64,000 bases of DNA from Verrucomicrobiota bacterium (lineage in GTDB: Bacteria; Verrucomicrobiota; Verrucomicrobiia; Limisphaerales; PALSA-1396): contig JACQFP010000003.1 of the NCBI GenBank assembly GCA_016200005.1, forward strand, positions 34,069-98,068, written 5' to 3'. A program made the position numbers and the translations under genes. This document shows positions 15,426 to 24,488 of the stretch, in pieces. Each line of letters opens with the position of its first letter. The first letter of the stretch is position 1. The notes under the pieces were generated by a model that was not told the origin of the DNA, searched no databases, and saw nothing but the letters and a program-made list of their open reading frames with translations.

Positions 15426-18164
15426 ATGCAATCACGAAACCGCGGCGGGATGGTGCTGGCGCTGTTCTTCTGTTCGGGCGCAACCGCGCTGGTCTATGAA
15501 GTGGTCTGGTCGAAATTCTTATCGCAGATGTTCGGCAGCACCATCTACGCACAGACGGTGGTGCTGGCCGCGTTCATGGGCGGACTGGCGCTGGGCAACC
15601 GCCTGTTCGGTCGTTGGGCGGATCGTCTCGCGCAGCCGGTGGCCACCTATGGATTTCTGGAAATCATCATCGGTGTTTACGCGTTTTGCTTCCCAACCTT
15701 TGACCGGATGGCGGATGCAGCCTTCGTCTCGCTCGGAACTCACATAGCCGAACGCGCGGGATTACTGCTGGTATTGAAAGGTGTGTTGAGCGCGGCACTT
15801 CTACTTGGGCCGACGATTCTGATGGGCGGCACGTTGCCGTTGCTGGCGGCGTGGTTGCAAAAATCCTCCACTGATCCTGGACGCCGCTCGGCGCGCTTTT
15901 ACTCGGTGAACAGCCTTGGTGCCGTCGCCGGATCGGCGCTCGCCGGATTCTGGCTCGTGCAAAGCTTCGGCATGGTGGCAACGTTGCAAATCACCGCGGC
16001 GGTCAACGTCATGGTCGGCGTCAGCGCGGTTTTGTTGAGCCGGCTCAGCTTGTCGAATGAGCTCCGGCAGGTTGAATCCAAAACTTCGACCGAAACCGAC
16101 GCCGCGTCGCCGGGAACATTGCGTTGGGCCGGAGTGATCGTCGCGATGACTGGTGCGGTTTCGATGGGGCTGGAAGTATTGTCGTCGCGCTCGTTGGCGC
16201 TGATTTTCGGCTCGTCGCTGCAATCGTTCGCGGTGGTGTTGATCGCGTTCATCCTCGGCATCGGCTTGGGCAGCGCGTGGATTGCCTCGCCGCGGCGGCG
16301 CGGGCGTTCGAGCGAAGGCGTGATTGTCTTGTTGCTCTGCCTGGCGGCGGCGTGGGTGGCGGTGCTGGTGTTCAACATCGAACGCTGGGTGGATTTCTAT
16401 CGAATTGCGCGCACCGGACTGGGTCGAACGGAAGTGGGTTATGTCTATCACCAGTTGCTTACGACTGGCATCGCGTTGGTGATCCTTGGCGTCCCGGCGG
16501 CGGGGATCGGGGCGGTGTTGCCATTGATGATCCGGGCCGTTTCGGCGGAAGGGGCGCCGCTGGGCGCGAAAGTTGGCGCCTTGCTCACCTGGAACACGCT
16601 CGGGGCGGTCGTCGGCACGCTGTTCACGGGTTTCATTCTGATGCCGCAGGTGGGATTACGGAATGCCTTTGCCGTGCTGGCTTTGGTGCTGGGTCTGGTG
16701 GCACTGATTGTGGCTTTGCGACGCCGCTGGCGAGCGGGGATCATTGGTTCGATGGGCGTCTGCGCATTCGTCGGATCGCTTTTCATCTTTGGCGGTGAAG
16801 GCTGGCGCTATGTGATGAGTTCAGGGGTGTTTCGCGTGTGGGAAATGAAATTTGAACCCCGGTTGATGCCCATGCGGAAAGAACACATGAAAATCCTGTT
16901 TTACGAGGACGGGCCGGACGCAACCGTGTCCGTGGAAGAGGTGGATGGCATCATTGGCCCGGCGGAAATTGGTTTGCGCATCAACGGCAAGCCGGACGCC
17001 GGAACGCAGGTGGACGTCTGCAACCAATTGCTCCTGGCCCATCTTCCGATGCTGGTGCGACCGGGAGCGAAAGATGTTTTTGTGCTGGGCCTTGCCTCGG
17101 GCATGACGGCCGGAGCCGTGCTGGCTTATCCCGTCGAGCATCTGGACGTGGCGGATAATTGTGAACCAGTCATCCAGGCGTCCAAACTGTTCGCCGACTG
17201 GAACCGACATGTGCTCAGCGATCCGCGCACCCACTTGTGGCGGGAAGACGCGCGCACCGTGCTCAAGCTCCGTCCGCAGCTATACGATGTGATCATCACC
17301 GAGCCGTCGAATCCATGGACGGTCGGCGTCGGCAGTGTGTTCAGCCGTGAGTTTTACGAACTCGCCGCGAGCCGTCTGAAACCCGGCGGCATCATGACCC
17401 AATGGTTTCATGTCTATGAAACGCATGACGACATTGTGAACATGGTCTTGCGCACCTTTAGTTCGGTGTTCCCATTTGTGGAAATGTGGGATACGGGGGT
17501 TGGTGACATCGTGATGTTGGGCGCACTGCAACCGTGGCCCACCGGGCCGGAGGTATTTCGGCAGGGTTTCGCGATCGACCGTGTGGCGACGGACATGGGG
17601 ATGCTGGATATTCGTTCTCCGGAAGCGTTGCTCGCGCGTCAACTGGCCTCTCAGCGGACCGGCTTCGCCATTGCGGGCCCTGGGCCGATGCAAAGCGATC
17701 TTTTCCCGGTGCTGGAATACGCCGCGCCGCGGGCTTTCTACATCGGCGTCGGTTCCCGGATGCTGGATCGTTTTGATGAGCGGACGCGTCAGCAGCTTCT
17801 CGCGCCGCCGGAAAAACGCGCGGCGCTGCATTCGTTGCCGGCGGTCAGCGCGCAACTCTTGTTCAGCACCTTCTCGACGGTGAACGGGGAACTGTTCGGC
17901 TGCGTCTTCGGCAATCCCTCCAGCGCGAACGTGCCGTGTGTTTTCCAGACGCGGCAGCCGGCGCCGCCACCGGGAGGGTCCGGAACTGCGTTGGACCAGG
18001 CTGCGAGGGCGTTTGAGGCGGGGGCTTTGGATCCGGCCGCACAACTGGCGGCGCTGGCCTGGAAACAGAATCCGGCTGACCCGATGGCCGGCTATATGTC
18101 TCGTGTCATCGAGCGTGAGAAACAATTGCGACAAGCCAGCGGCAACGCCCGCGCGCAGCGGTGA
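15426..18164 (+). CDS. Fused MFS-like membrane and spermidine-synthase-like protein
   Basis: This 912-residue protein has an N-terminal half with about 12 hydrophobic segments (from FFCSGATALVYEVVWSK, a signature of this family, to about residue 465). A spermidine-synthase-like methyltransferase fold follows: VFVLGLASGMTAGAVLAYP, a motif II strand ending in DVIITEPSNPWTVGVGS and FYELAASRLKPGGIM. The last 60 residues are helical and TPR-like. Such fused proteins are common and mostly uncharacterised. Strict polyamine synthase activity is not assured, since the glycine-rich loop reads GLASG instead of the usual GGGDG. Start ATG at 15426. Confidence 0.82.
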   Translation: MQSRNRGGMVLALFFCSGATALVYEVVWSKFLSQMFGSTIYAQTVVLAAFMGGLALGNRLFGRWADRLAQPVATYGFLEIIIGVYAFCFPTFDRMADAAFVSLGTHIAERAGLLLVLKGVLSAALLLGPTILMGGTLPLLAAWLQKSSTDPGRRSARFYSVNSLGAVAGSALAGFWLVQSFGMVATLQITAAVNVMVGVSAVLLSRLSLSNELRQVESKTSTETDAASPGTLRWAGVIVAMTGAVSMGLEVLSSRSLALIFGSSLQSFAVVLIAFILGIGLGSAWIASPRRRGRSSEGVIVLLLCLAAAWVAVLVFNIERWVDFYRIARTGLGRTEVGYVYHQLLTTGIALVILGVPAAGIGAVLPLMIRAVSAEGAPLGAKVGALLTWNTLGAVVGTLFTGFILMPQVGLRNAFAVLALVLGLVALIVALRRRWRAGIIGSMGVCAFVGSLFIFGGEGWRYVMSSGVFRVWEMKFEPRLMPMRKEHMKILFYEDGPDATVSVEEVDGIIGPAEIGLRINGKPDAGTQVDVCNQLLLAHLPMLVRPGAKDVFVLGLASGMTAGAVLAYPVEHLDVADNCEPVIQASKLFADWNRHVLSDPRTHLWREDARTVLKLRPQLYDVIITEPSNPWTVGVGSVFSREFYELAASRLKPGGIMTQWFHVYETHDDIVNMVLRTFSSVFPFVEMWDTGVGDIVMLGALQPWPTGPEVFRQGFAIDRVATDMGMLDIRSPEALLARQLASQRTGFAIAGPGPMQSDLFPVLEYAAPRAFYIGVGSRMLDRFDERTRQQLLAPPEKRAALHSLPAVSAQLLFSTFSTVNGELFGCVFGNPSSANVPCVFQTRQPAPPPGGSGTALDQAARAFEAGALDPAAQLAALAWKQNPADPMAGYMSRVIEREKQLRQASGNARAQR

Positions 18165-18170
18165 GCAGAC

Positions 18171-18944
18171 TCAACCCGCGCCCGGTGGCGGCTGCCCAAT
18201 CAAGAACTCCCGAAACCACGGCTCCGGCTCGCACGAAAACTCGAGGCGCTGCTCACGCCACCGAAATTTCAACGCGCTCGCGTGCAGCCCGTGATGTGGC
18301 AGCATCAACCGCCGGCGTTGTTCCGGCGTGAGGCGATCCTCCACCAGCGCCAGATACAGATCTTCATCGCCACCGTACATCTTGTCGCCCACGATGGGAT
18401 GGCCAAGGTGCGCCAGATGGATACGGATCTGGTGTTTGCGGCCAGTGCGCGGCAACACTCGCAGGAACGTAAAACCGCCCTCCGCCCGTGTGAAACGGCG
18501 TTCCACAAAAAAATCGGTTTGCGATGTAGCGCCGTCGGGTCGGACACAATCCTTGATCGCGATGCAGCTTTGTTCATCCTTGCCCAGCGGCACGTCCACC
18601 GTGCCTTGTTCGCCGGTCACATGGCCGTGCACGATGGCGAGGTATTCCTTTTGCACGGAGCGGCTCTCCCAAATTCTTCTCAGTTCCAGCGCGACAGGTG
18701 AGTTTTTGGCCACGAGCACAATGCCGCTGGTTTCACGGTCCAGACGATTGATCAGGTGCAAGTCGAACTCCGCGCCCAGATAAAGGCGCACCCGGCTGAT
18801 CAGGCTCGAATAAACGTCGCCTTTGGTCGGGTGGCAGACAAGGCCCGCCGGTTTGTTGACGACCAGCAAGTTGCAATCCTCGTGCAGGAGTTCAAACAGT
18901 TTGTCCATTGACGTCGGCGCCGCCGGCGAAAAGAGTTCCTTCAT
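18171..18944 (-). CDS. RluA family pseudouridine synthase
   Basis: This 257-residue protein contains the catalytic signature HLINRLDRETSGIVLVAKN, with the nucleophilic Asp in RLDRETSG. It also has LLVVNKPAGLVCHPT, KEYLAIVHG and RTGRKHQIRIHLAHLGHPIVGD. No S4 domain is present, as in RluA/TruC-like single-domain members. The ATG at 18944 is used; the ATG at 18908 (MDKLFELLHEDCNLL) is also plausible. It converges on the end of the membrane fusion gene, 6 bp away, and is divergent from the gene at 18996. Confidence 0.9.
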   Translation of the reverse strand: MKELFSPAAPTSMDKLFELLHEDCNLLVVNKPAGLVCHPTKGDVYSSLISRVRLYLGAEFDLHLINRLDRETSGIVLVAKNSPVALELRRIWESRSVQKEYLAIVHGHVTGEQGTVDVPLGKDEQSCIAIKDCVRPDGATSQTDFFVERRFTRAEGGFTFLRVLPRTGRKHQIRIHLAHLGHPIVGDKMYGGDEDLYLALVEDRLTPEQRRRLMLPHHGLHASALKFRWREQRLEFSCEPEPWFREFLIGQPPPGAG

Positions 18945-18995
18945 TCTCAATTGTCCGGCTTGTCATTGCGTCGGGTTGGCGTATCATCCGGGACT

Positions 18996-19604
18996 GTGAA
19001 AGAAAAGTACGGATTGCCGCTGGTCCTGATCGTCGTCTTCGCGCTGACGCGTCTGCCGGGACTGATGCCGTGGAACTTCAGCGCCGCGTATGCGCTGGCC
19101 TTTTGTGCGGGAGTGTATTTTCCGGGTCGCCTCGCCTGGTGGTTGCCGTTGGGCACGCTGCTCGCAACCGACGTGCTGCTGAATGTTTTTTATTACCATG
19201 AGCCGGTTTTTACCGTTTACATGGCGATCAAAACACTTTCCTTCCTCGGCATCATCGCGCTGGGACGGCTGTTTTCTCCGCGCACGAACTGGTTCAAGCT
19301 CGTTGGCGGTGGGCTTTTGGCCGCTGTTTTGTTCTATGTCGTGACCAACACCGCATCGTGGATCAACGACCCTGCCTACGCCAAAACACTCGCGGGATGG
19401 ATTCAAGCGTTGACGGTAGGGAGGCCGGATTTTCATCCGACTACGCTGGAGTTTTTCCGCAACACACTTCTTAGCGGCGGCCTTTTCACCGCGTTGTTCG
19501 CCGGCGCCATGAAAATTGCGGCGGCGGCTGAATCGGCGAAAGAGAAAGAGCCGGAGCCGGCGGAAGAACCCGAAGGCGAGCAACCCGATGAAGCGAAGGC
19601 GTGA
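18996..19604 (+). CDS. DUF6580-like integral membrane protein
   Basis: The GTG at 18996 (following GGGACT) gives 202 residues. The protein has about five hydrophobic segments and family features MPWNFSAAYALAFCAGVYF, FYYHEPVFTVYMAIKTL and the ENF-like TASWINDPAYAKTLAGW segment, followed by an acidic Glu/Pro-rich tail. This family resembles small substrate-specific transporter subunits, but no substrate is known. It overlaps no gene. A run of GTGAGGCGTGAGGCGTGAGG direct repeats lies just after it, at 19628-19650. Confidence 0.72.
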   Translation: MKEKYGLPLVLIVVFALTRLPGLMPWNFSAAYALAFCAGVYFPGRLAWWLPLGTLLATDVLLNVFYYHEPVFTVYMAIKTLSFLGIIALGRLFSPRTNWFKLVGGGLLAAVLFYVVTNTASWINDPAYAKTLAGWIQALTVGRPDFHPTTLEFFRNTLLSGGLFTALFAGAMKIAAAAESAKEKEPEPAEEPEGEQPDEAKA

Positions 19605-19701
19605 GTGGGATCGTGATGCGTGAAACGTGAGGCGTGAGGCGTGAGGCGTGATGAATCGAGGAGGCGGCTGAGGCTGAGCGAAATATTCGCGATCTACCAC
19701 C

Positions 19702-20163
19702 ATGAAAATTGGCGTCATCTCCGACACCCACGGCTATCTCGATCCACAAATCCTGAAACTGTTCTCCGACGTTGACCACATCCTGCACGCCGGCGACATT
19801 GGCACGCCTCGCATCATTTTTGAACTGGAGCAAATCGCGCCCGTGACGGCTGTCCTTGGAAATACGGACAGCGACATCAGCTTCAACGAAATTGAGATGG
19901 TTCAACTCCAAGGACGTAGATTTCTACTGCATCACATCGTCGATCCGCGCGCTCCCGGTGACATCATCAAGCAACGCATCCTCCGCGAAAAGCCGGACGT
20001 AGTGGTGTTTGGTCATACTCACAAACCGTTCAATCAAGTGATCGGCAAGACGCTCTACTTCAACCCGGGCTACGCCGGCAAGCAGCGCTTCAACCTGGAA
20101 CGCAGCATCGCCATCTTGCATTGTGATCCGGACAGCATCCACGCTGAGCTTGCGAAGTTGTGA
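19702..20163 (+). CDS. YfcE/MJ0936-type metallophosphoesterase
   Basis: This 153-residue protein has all calcineurin-like motifs of the small phosphodiesterase family: GVISDTHG (metal ligands Asp and His), HAGDIG, GNTDSD, LLHH and FGHTHKP. The length matches YfcE. It likely hydrolyses phosphodiester bonds with Mn2+ or Ni2+; the physiological substrate is unknown. Start ATG at 19702. Confidence 0.9.
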   Translation: MKIGVISDTHGYLDPQILKLFSDVDHILHAGDIGTPRIIFELEQIAPVTAVLGNTDSDISFNEIEMVQLQGRRFLLHHIVDPRAPGDIIKQRILREKPDVVVFGHTHKPFNQVIGKTLYFNPGYAGKQRFNLERSIAILHCDPDSIHAELAKL

Positions 20164-20711
20164 CTGCCATTCCGATCAGCCGATTCTCCCTGCGCGGGAC
20201 CAGAGCGACGACGCCAGACAACACACGGTGCTGCCGCAGCTCAACAGGGCGGAAATGATCGCGAGGGTCGGGTGCTTGAAAATTGCAAACAAGCCACTCA
20301 ACGGCATTGACGGCGCTTGATTTCACGCCTGGCGCGGGGAACCGAAGTTGGACAGAAGCGGTTTGGGTGGGTTCGTCTCCAGGTTTTGCAATTCAACCAT
20401 TCCTCAGCCAGTCTTGGCCTTCGTACTACTCAAAGATGTAGTACCCCCATCACACAAAAGTGTAATAGCGGGAGTGCCGCCAGCCATTTAACGTAGGCGC
20501 GAATGAATCCAATGGCTCGCCATTCCGAACCGATGAATCCCGGCGCGCACGCCGCGTCTCCATTCTTGTTCCAACATGGCCTTGCGAAAGAAGGACTGGG
20601 CGCGAGAGTGGTTTTCGATTCACCCGGCAAATTCCCCCAACTGAATCCAGAAAGACCCGGCGGTCTCCGCCCCCAACTGCAACTTCCCCTGCTGAGATAA
20701 GGAAAATCATT
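20164..20711. other. 548-bp gene-free stretch upstream of the respiration island
   Basis: Short open frames here look like decayed repeat DNA, and none has a convincing start or family signature. The only structures I see are a small hairpin at about 20449-20466 (ATCACACAAAAGTGTAAT) and a tract at 20515-20660 whose wording (GCCATTCCGAACCGATGAAT, CCTTGCGAAAGAAGGACTGG) looks like a degenerate interspersed repeat. An AAGGAAAATC ribosome-binding-like stretch precedes the gene at 20712. Confidence 0.45.
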
Positions 20712-21014
20712 ATGCCTCAATACGTCAGTCTGCTCCGCTTCATTGAACAGAAGGCCAGGACCATCAACAAATCGACCGAGCGCGACCATGACTTGCACAA
20801 GCTGGCCGCAAATGCCGGTGTCAAAATCGAAAGCCAGTATTGGCCGATGGGCGAAAGCGACGGCGTGTTGACGCTGCGCGCCGACAGCGAACAGCAAGTG
20901 TTGCATCTGCTTAAAGGCCTGGTCTCGCTTGACCATGTGCATGCCGGAGCCTTGCAGGCCCTGGTGTATTCGGAAGCGACTTCGACTCTGGCACCTGGAA
21001 CCGTGAGCCATTGA
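20712..21014 (+). CDS. GYD domain protein
   Basis: This 100-residue protein starts MPQYVSLLRFIEQKARTINK, close to the GYD family N-terminus (MPxYVxLxxxTxQG). It has the central strand YWPMGESDGVLTLRADSEQQ and an ABC-type alpha/beta ferredoxin-like length. The function of GYD proteins is unknown. It is the first plus-strand gene before the nitrite reductase gene, 249 bp away. Confidence 0.75.
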   Translation: MPQYVSLLRFIEQKARTINKSTERDHDLHKLAANAGVKIESQYWPMGESDGVLTLRADSEQQVLHLLKGLVSLDHVHAGALQALVYSEATSTLAPGTVSH

Positions 21015-21180
21015 GGCGTCGAAGCGGCCGGCGGGGGTGGCCAATCTGCGGATTTGCGATCCAATGAATCAGCCAACAAGAATGCAGCTTTGCTGCGAGG
21101 CTGGCTGCACGCCAGCGGGGTTCTGTTGAGCTTTTGGTCATGGTCACCACTTTCAAGAGCGCTCCGTTGCTAACATTCAC

Positions 21181-21198
21181 TTGTCCTGCCTAGGACAA
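21181..21198. promoter_or_regulatory. Inverted repeat TTGTCC-N6-GGACAA upstream of nirK
   Basis: This perfect 18-bp palindrome has TTGTCCT and AGGACAA arms around GCCT. Its 6-6-6 geometry is that of CRP/HcpR-class operators (TTGTGA-N6-TCACAA). It lies 65 bp before the proposed nirK start. Part of it (AGGCAGGACAA followed four bases later by ATGTT, on the minus strand) recurs at 32390-32409. The regulator is unknown; the Crp/Fnr protein encoded at 34043 is one candidate. Confidence 0.5.
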
Positions 21199-21263
21199 AA
21201 AAGAGCCAGTGTTGACCAAAAGATGTGGAGTCGTCCCGCCGCATGACAGGCAGAATTCAAGTC

Positions 21264-22778
21264 ATGAAATGTAAATTGATGCTCAGTTTTGCAAACGCAA
21301 TCGTATTCGCCAACCTGTTGGCTCTGCTTGCGACCAGAGGTGTTGCGGCCGTGGACAATTCGACCGAACCCATCGTTGGCGAGGAGGTGGCGGTGTTGAC
21401 CCAGGCGCCCAACGTGCCGCCGCCGATCAAGCGCGCGTATGCCACCAAAGTCATCGTGACGCTCGAAGTGCAGGAAGTCGTGCTGCGGCTGGCCGATGGC
21501 GTGAACTACTTGTTTTGGACGTTTGGCGGCGAGGTGCCGGGAAGTTTCATCCGCGTCCGGGAGGGCGACTTCATCGAGTTTCATCTGAACAACAACCCGA
21601 ACAACAAGATGCCGCATAACATTGACCTTCACGCCGTCACCGGTCCGGGGGGCGGCGCGACCTCGTCGTTCACGGCGCCGGGTCACACCTCGCAGTTCTC
21701 CTTCCGCGTTCTGAATCCCGGCTTGTATGTGTACCATTGCGCCACGGCGCCGGTGCCGATGCACGTCGGCAATGGCATGTATGGGTTGATACTGGTCGAG
21801 CCGAAGGAAGGTTTGCCGCCCGTGGACCGCGAGTATTACGTAATGCAGAGCGAAGTCTATACGGCGGGCAGGTTTGGCGAGGAAGGATTGCAACCGTTCG
21901 ACATGAACAAAGCCGCTGACGAAAGGCCGCCCTACGTGGTGTTTAACGGTGCGGTCAGTTCACTGGTCGGCGACAAGGCGCTCAAAGCGAGCGTCGGCGA
22001 AACCGTGCGCCTGTTCGTCGGCAATGGGGGACTGAACCTGGTGTCTTCATTCCACGTCATCGGCGAGATTTTTGACACGGTTTATCCCGAAGGCGGCACA
22101 TCGCTGTTGCAAAAGAACGTGCAGACGACGCTCGTTCCACCGGGTGGCTCCACCATCGTCGAGTTCAAAACCGATGTGCCGGGCACATTCATTCTCGTGG
22201 ACCACGCGTTGTTGCGCGCCTTCAACAAAGGAGCGCTCGGCATGTTGAAAGTGGATGGCCCGGAGAATCACCTGATCTATACCGGCAAGGAGGTGGACGC
22301 CGTCTATCTCGGACAACAGGCGGCGGCGGGCAGCGAATCGGCCAAACGCATCGGCACGCTGCAATCTGCGCTGGCGCAGGAAATAAAAACCAACCCGCAG
22401 ATCGCCACGCTGACCAAGGAGATTCAAATTGAAAAAGGCAAACAGGTTTACATGCAGACCTGTTTCGTCTGCCATCAACCCGACGGGCAGGGCCTTGCCA
22501 GCCAGATCCCGCCCCTGGCCAGGTCCGACCTCCTCATGGCCGACAAGGAGGGCAGCATCCGTGGGGTTCTCCAAGGCCGTTCCGGTGAAATCACCGTGAA
22601 CGGGAAAAAATACAACGGCGTGATGATTCCGCTGAATTATTTGACGGATGAACAAATTGCCAACGCCCTCACTTATGTCCGCAACAGTTGGGGCAACAGT
22701 GGCGACGCCGTGTCCGTGGAAGAAGTTCGCCACGTGCGCAGCGAGGCGCCGCCCCCGCCGGCCAACCCCTATGAGTAG
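21264..22778 (+). CDS. nirK: Copper nitrite reductase with C-terminal cytochrome c domain
   Basis: This 504-residue exported protein (signal [20 protein letters not shown], cleavage near GVAA) has two cupredoxin domains with every NirK ligand. Type 1 copper: His118, Cys159, His167, Met172. Type 2 copper: His123, His158, His314. Catalytic Asp121 and His264 are also present. From about residue 385 a class I cytochrome c domain follows, with CFVCH at 400-404 and a likely axial Met454, giving a built-in electron entry. It would reduce nitrite to NO in the periplasm. The ATG at 21264 is chosen for the signal peptide; GTG 21225 and ATG 21243 are in frame. Confidence 0.93.
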   Translation: MKCKLMLSFANAIVFANLLALLATRGVAAVDNSTEPIVGEEVAVLTQAPNVPPPIKRAYATKVIVTLEVQEVVLRLADGVNYLFWTFGGEVPGSFIRVREGDFIEFHLNNNPNNKMPHNIDLHAVTGPGGGATSSFTAPGHTSQFSFRVLNPGLYVYHCATAPVPMHVGNGMYGLILVEPKEGLPPVDREYYVMQSEVYTAGRFGEEGLQPFDMNKAADERPPYVVFNGAVSSLVGDKALKASVGETVRLFVGNGGLNLVSSFHVIGEIFDTVYPEGGTSLLQKNVQTTLVPPGGSTIVEFKTDVPGTFILVDHALLRAFNKGALGMLKVDGPENHLIYTGKEVDAVYLGQQAAAGSESAKRIGTLQSALAQEIKTNPQIATLTKEIQIEKGKQVYMQTCFVCHQPDGQGLASQIPPLARSDLLMADKEGSIRGVLQGRSGEITVNGKKYNGVMIPLNYLTDEQIANALTYVRNSWGNSGDAVSVEEVRHVRSEAPPPPANPYE

Positions 22779-22805
22779 GCGCGAATGATTTGAAAGGAGG
22801 CGCTA

Positions 22806-23630
22806 GTGGCTAAAGGAATCAAACTGTTCGCAGCCGCGCTGATCTGCACGGTCAGCGCGGTCCCGCCACTTTGTGCGCAGACACCACGCGACGCCACGCC
22901 AGTCGTCGCACCGCCCCGCGGCACAGTCTTCATACCCGCCGGCGCTTACCGGCCTCTATTCCGCGGTGAGAATGATCCAAAGGAAATTTCAGTGAAACCG
23001 TTTTATCTGGAGGTTGAGCCGGTCACCAACGAGCAGTTTCTGGAATTCGTGCGCGCCAATCCACGCTGGCGCCGGTCACAGGTGAAGCGGCTGTTAGCTG
23101 ACGAATCTTATCTCAAACCTTGGGCCGGTGACCTTGATCTGGGGAAGGACGGCGGAAAAATAAGACAAGCGCCTGTCACTTGCGTCTCCTGGTTCGCCGC
23201 CAAAGCCTACTGTGCCTGGAAAGGAATGCGGTTGCCGACCGTAGCCGAATGGGAATATGCCGCCAATGCCAGCCCAACGCGCCCGGACGGTGAGAACGAT
23301 CCTAAATTCAAACAGCAAATCCTGGAGTGGTACACCACACCAGCACCGCGGACGCTTGCACATGTCGGCACTGGGCGCGCCAATTATTTCGGGGTCCATG
23401 ATCTGCACGGGTTAGTGTGGGAATGGGTGGCCGATTTCAACACCGCACTCGTAACCGGCGAATCCCGCGGCGACACCGGACTCGAACGAAGACTCTTTTG
23501 CGGCAGCGGTTCGGAAGGCGCCAACGACCGCGACAATTACCCGGCGTTCATGCGTTACGGTTTTCGCAGCAGTCTCAAGGCAGATTACACCGTCCACAAC
23601 CTCGGTTTCCGTTGCGCCAAAGATTTATGA
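22806..23630 (+). CDS. SUMF1/formylglycine-generating-enzyme-like exported protein
   Basis: The GTG at 22806 follows a strong ribosome binding site (AAAGGAGG at 22793-22800). The 274-residue product has a signal peptide (FAAALICTVSAVPPLCAQ). It also has a SUMF1 fold: PFYLEVEPVTNEQFLEFVRA, PVTCVSWFAAKAYCAWKGMR, LPTVAEWEYAA and a final GFRCA. Copper-binding Cys pairs of true sulfatase activators are not clear, and no sulfatase is nearby. Position between nirK and the SCO gene suggests a role in nitrite reductase assembly or activity, inferred only from context. Confidence 0.82.
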   Translation: MAKGIKLFAAALICTVSAVPPLCAQTPRDATPVVAPPRGTVFIPAGAYRPLFRGENDPKEISVKPFYLEVEPVTNEQFLEFVRANPRWRRSQVKRLLADESYLKPWAGDLDLGKDGGKIRQAPVTCVSWFAAKAYCAWKGMRLPTVAEWEYAANASPTRPDGENDPKFKQQILEWYTTPAPRTLAHVGTGRANYFGVHDLHGLVWEWVADFNTALVTGESRGDTGLERRLFCGSGSEGANDRDNYPAFMRYGFRSSLKADYTVHNLGFRCAKDL

Positions 23631-24262
23631 AAACTCGCGTTGTCAGTATTTTAGGCGCGACCCTTGTGTTCGTCGCCAATACCCGCAGTGACGCCGGCGA
23701 AGCAGCCCAACCCGCCGCCAAAGCGTCCTGCTGCTGCGCCAGAAACCTGGAACCGGCCGCTCCCCTGACTGATCGATCCATTTATCAGCTTGACTCCACT
23801 TGGACCAACGACGCCGGCAAACCGATCAAGCTCGCCGTGCTTCGTGGACGCACGCAAGTCGTCGCCATGTTCTTCGCTAACTGCGCCTACGCCTGTCCCC
23901 TCATTGTCAACGATATGAAACGCATTGAGGCCGCGCTGCCGGAATCGTTTCGATCCCGCGTTGGCTTCACACTGGTTTCTTTCGACAGCGAGCGCGACAC
24001 GCCAGAGACGTTGAGCGCCTTTCGCAAGAGCCGGGGACTGGCGCAAAGCCGGTGGACATTATTGCGCGGCCAACCGGACGACATCCTGGAACTGGCCGCG
24101 GTGCTCGGGGTAAAATTCAAGAAGGATGCGCGTGGCCAGTTCGCCCACTCCAATCTCATCACGGTCTTGAATTCAGAGGGCGAAATAGTCCATCAACAGA
24201 TCGGGCTGAATCAAAGCATCGAGGAGACCGTTCGCATCGTTCGACAAATGACCGAGAGATAA
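23627..24262 (+). CDS. SCO1/SenC-type copper chaperone
   Basis: This 211-residue protein overlaps the previous gene by ATGA at 23627. A signal peptide (VVSILGATLVFVANTRSDA) precedes a Cys-rich segment (KASCCCARN) and a thioredoxin-like SCO domain. The copper-binding CxxxC is CAYAC, a few residues after VVAMFFAN. The third ligand is the His in GQFAHSNLITVLN. SCO proteins deliver copper to CuA or other periplasmic copper sites. Here, translationally coupled behind nirK and the SUMF1 gene, it probably serves NirK. Confidence 0.9.
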   Translation: MKTRVVSILGATLVFVANTRSDAGEAAQPAAKASCCCARNLEPAAPLTDRSIYQLDSTWTNDAGKPIKLAVLRGRTQVVAMFFANCAYACPLIVNDMKRIEAALPESFRSRVGFTLVSFDSERDTPETLSAFRKSRGLAQSRWTLLRGQPDDILELAAVLGVKFKKDARGQFAHSNLITVLNSEGEIVHQQIGLNQSIEETVRIVRQMTER

Positions 24263-24438
24263 GCCGTCCTTCGCTTCAGCCGCTTCGAACCGCAGACTGA
24301 CAAACCTTTCCCCGTGCTGAACGCGCACGCTGCCGTGGCGCCAGAATCAATGTCGATCAGGTGACGACCTCTGCCGACGCCCCGGAGAATTTTCGCGACA
24401 GAAGGTGACGGCTTGTTCGCGCGCCGTTTTAGTAATTC

Positions 24439-24452
24439 TTGACTTGAATCAA
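24439..24452. promoter_or_regulatory. FNR/DNR-type box
   Basis: TTGACTTGAATCAA matches the FNR consensus TTGAT-N4-ATCAA at 9 of 10 conserved positions. It lies 37 bp upstream of the ATG at 24489 in the only sizeable gap (226 bp) of this gene row, so the molybdoenzyme operon probably has its own oxygen- or NO-controlled promoter. Confidence 0.65.
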
Positions 24453-24488
24453 AACAGAGTGCGCGGTTCCCGCTCATGATCATATCCA

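Noticed and set aside
20503..20700. 65-residue frame in the gap before the GYD gene
   Set aside because: It has repeat-like, Pro/Gly/His-rich wording with no family signature or ribosome binding site. I treat it as decayed repeat DNA.
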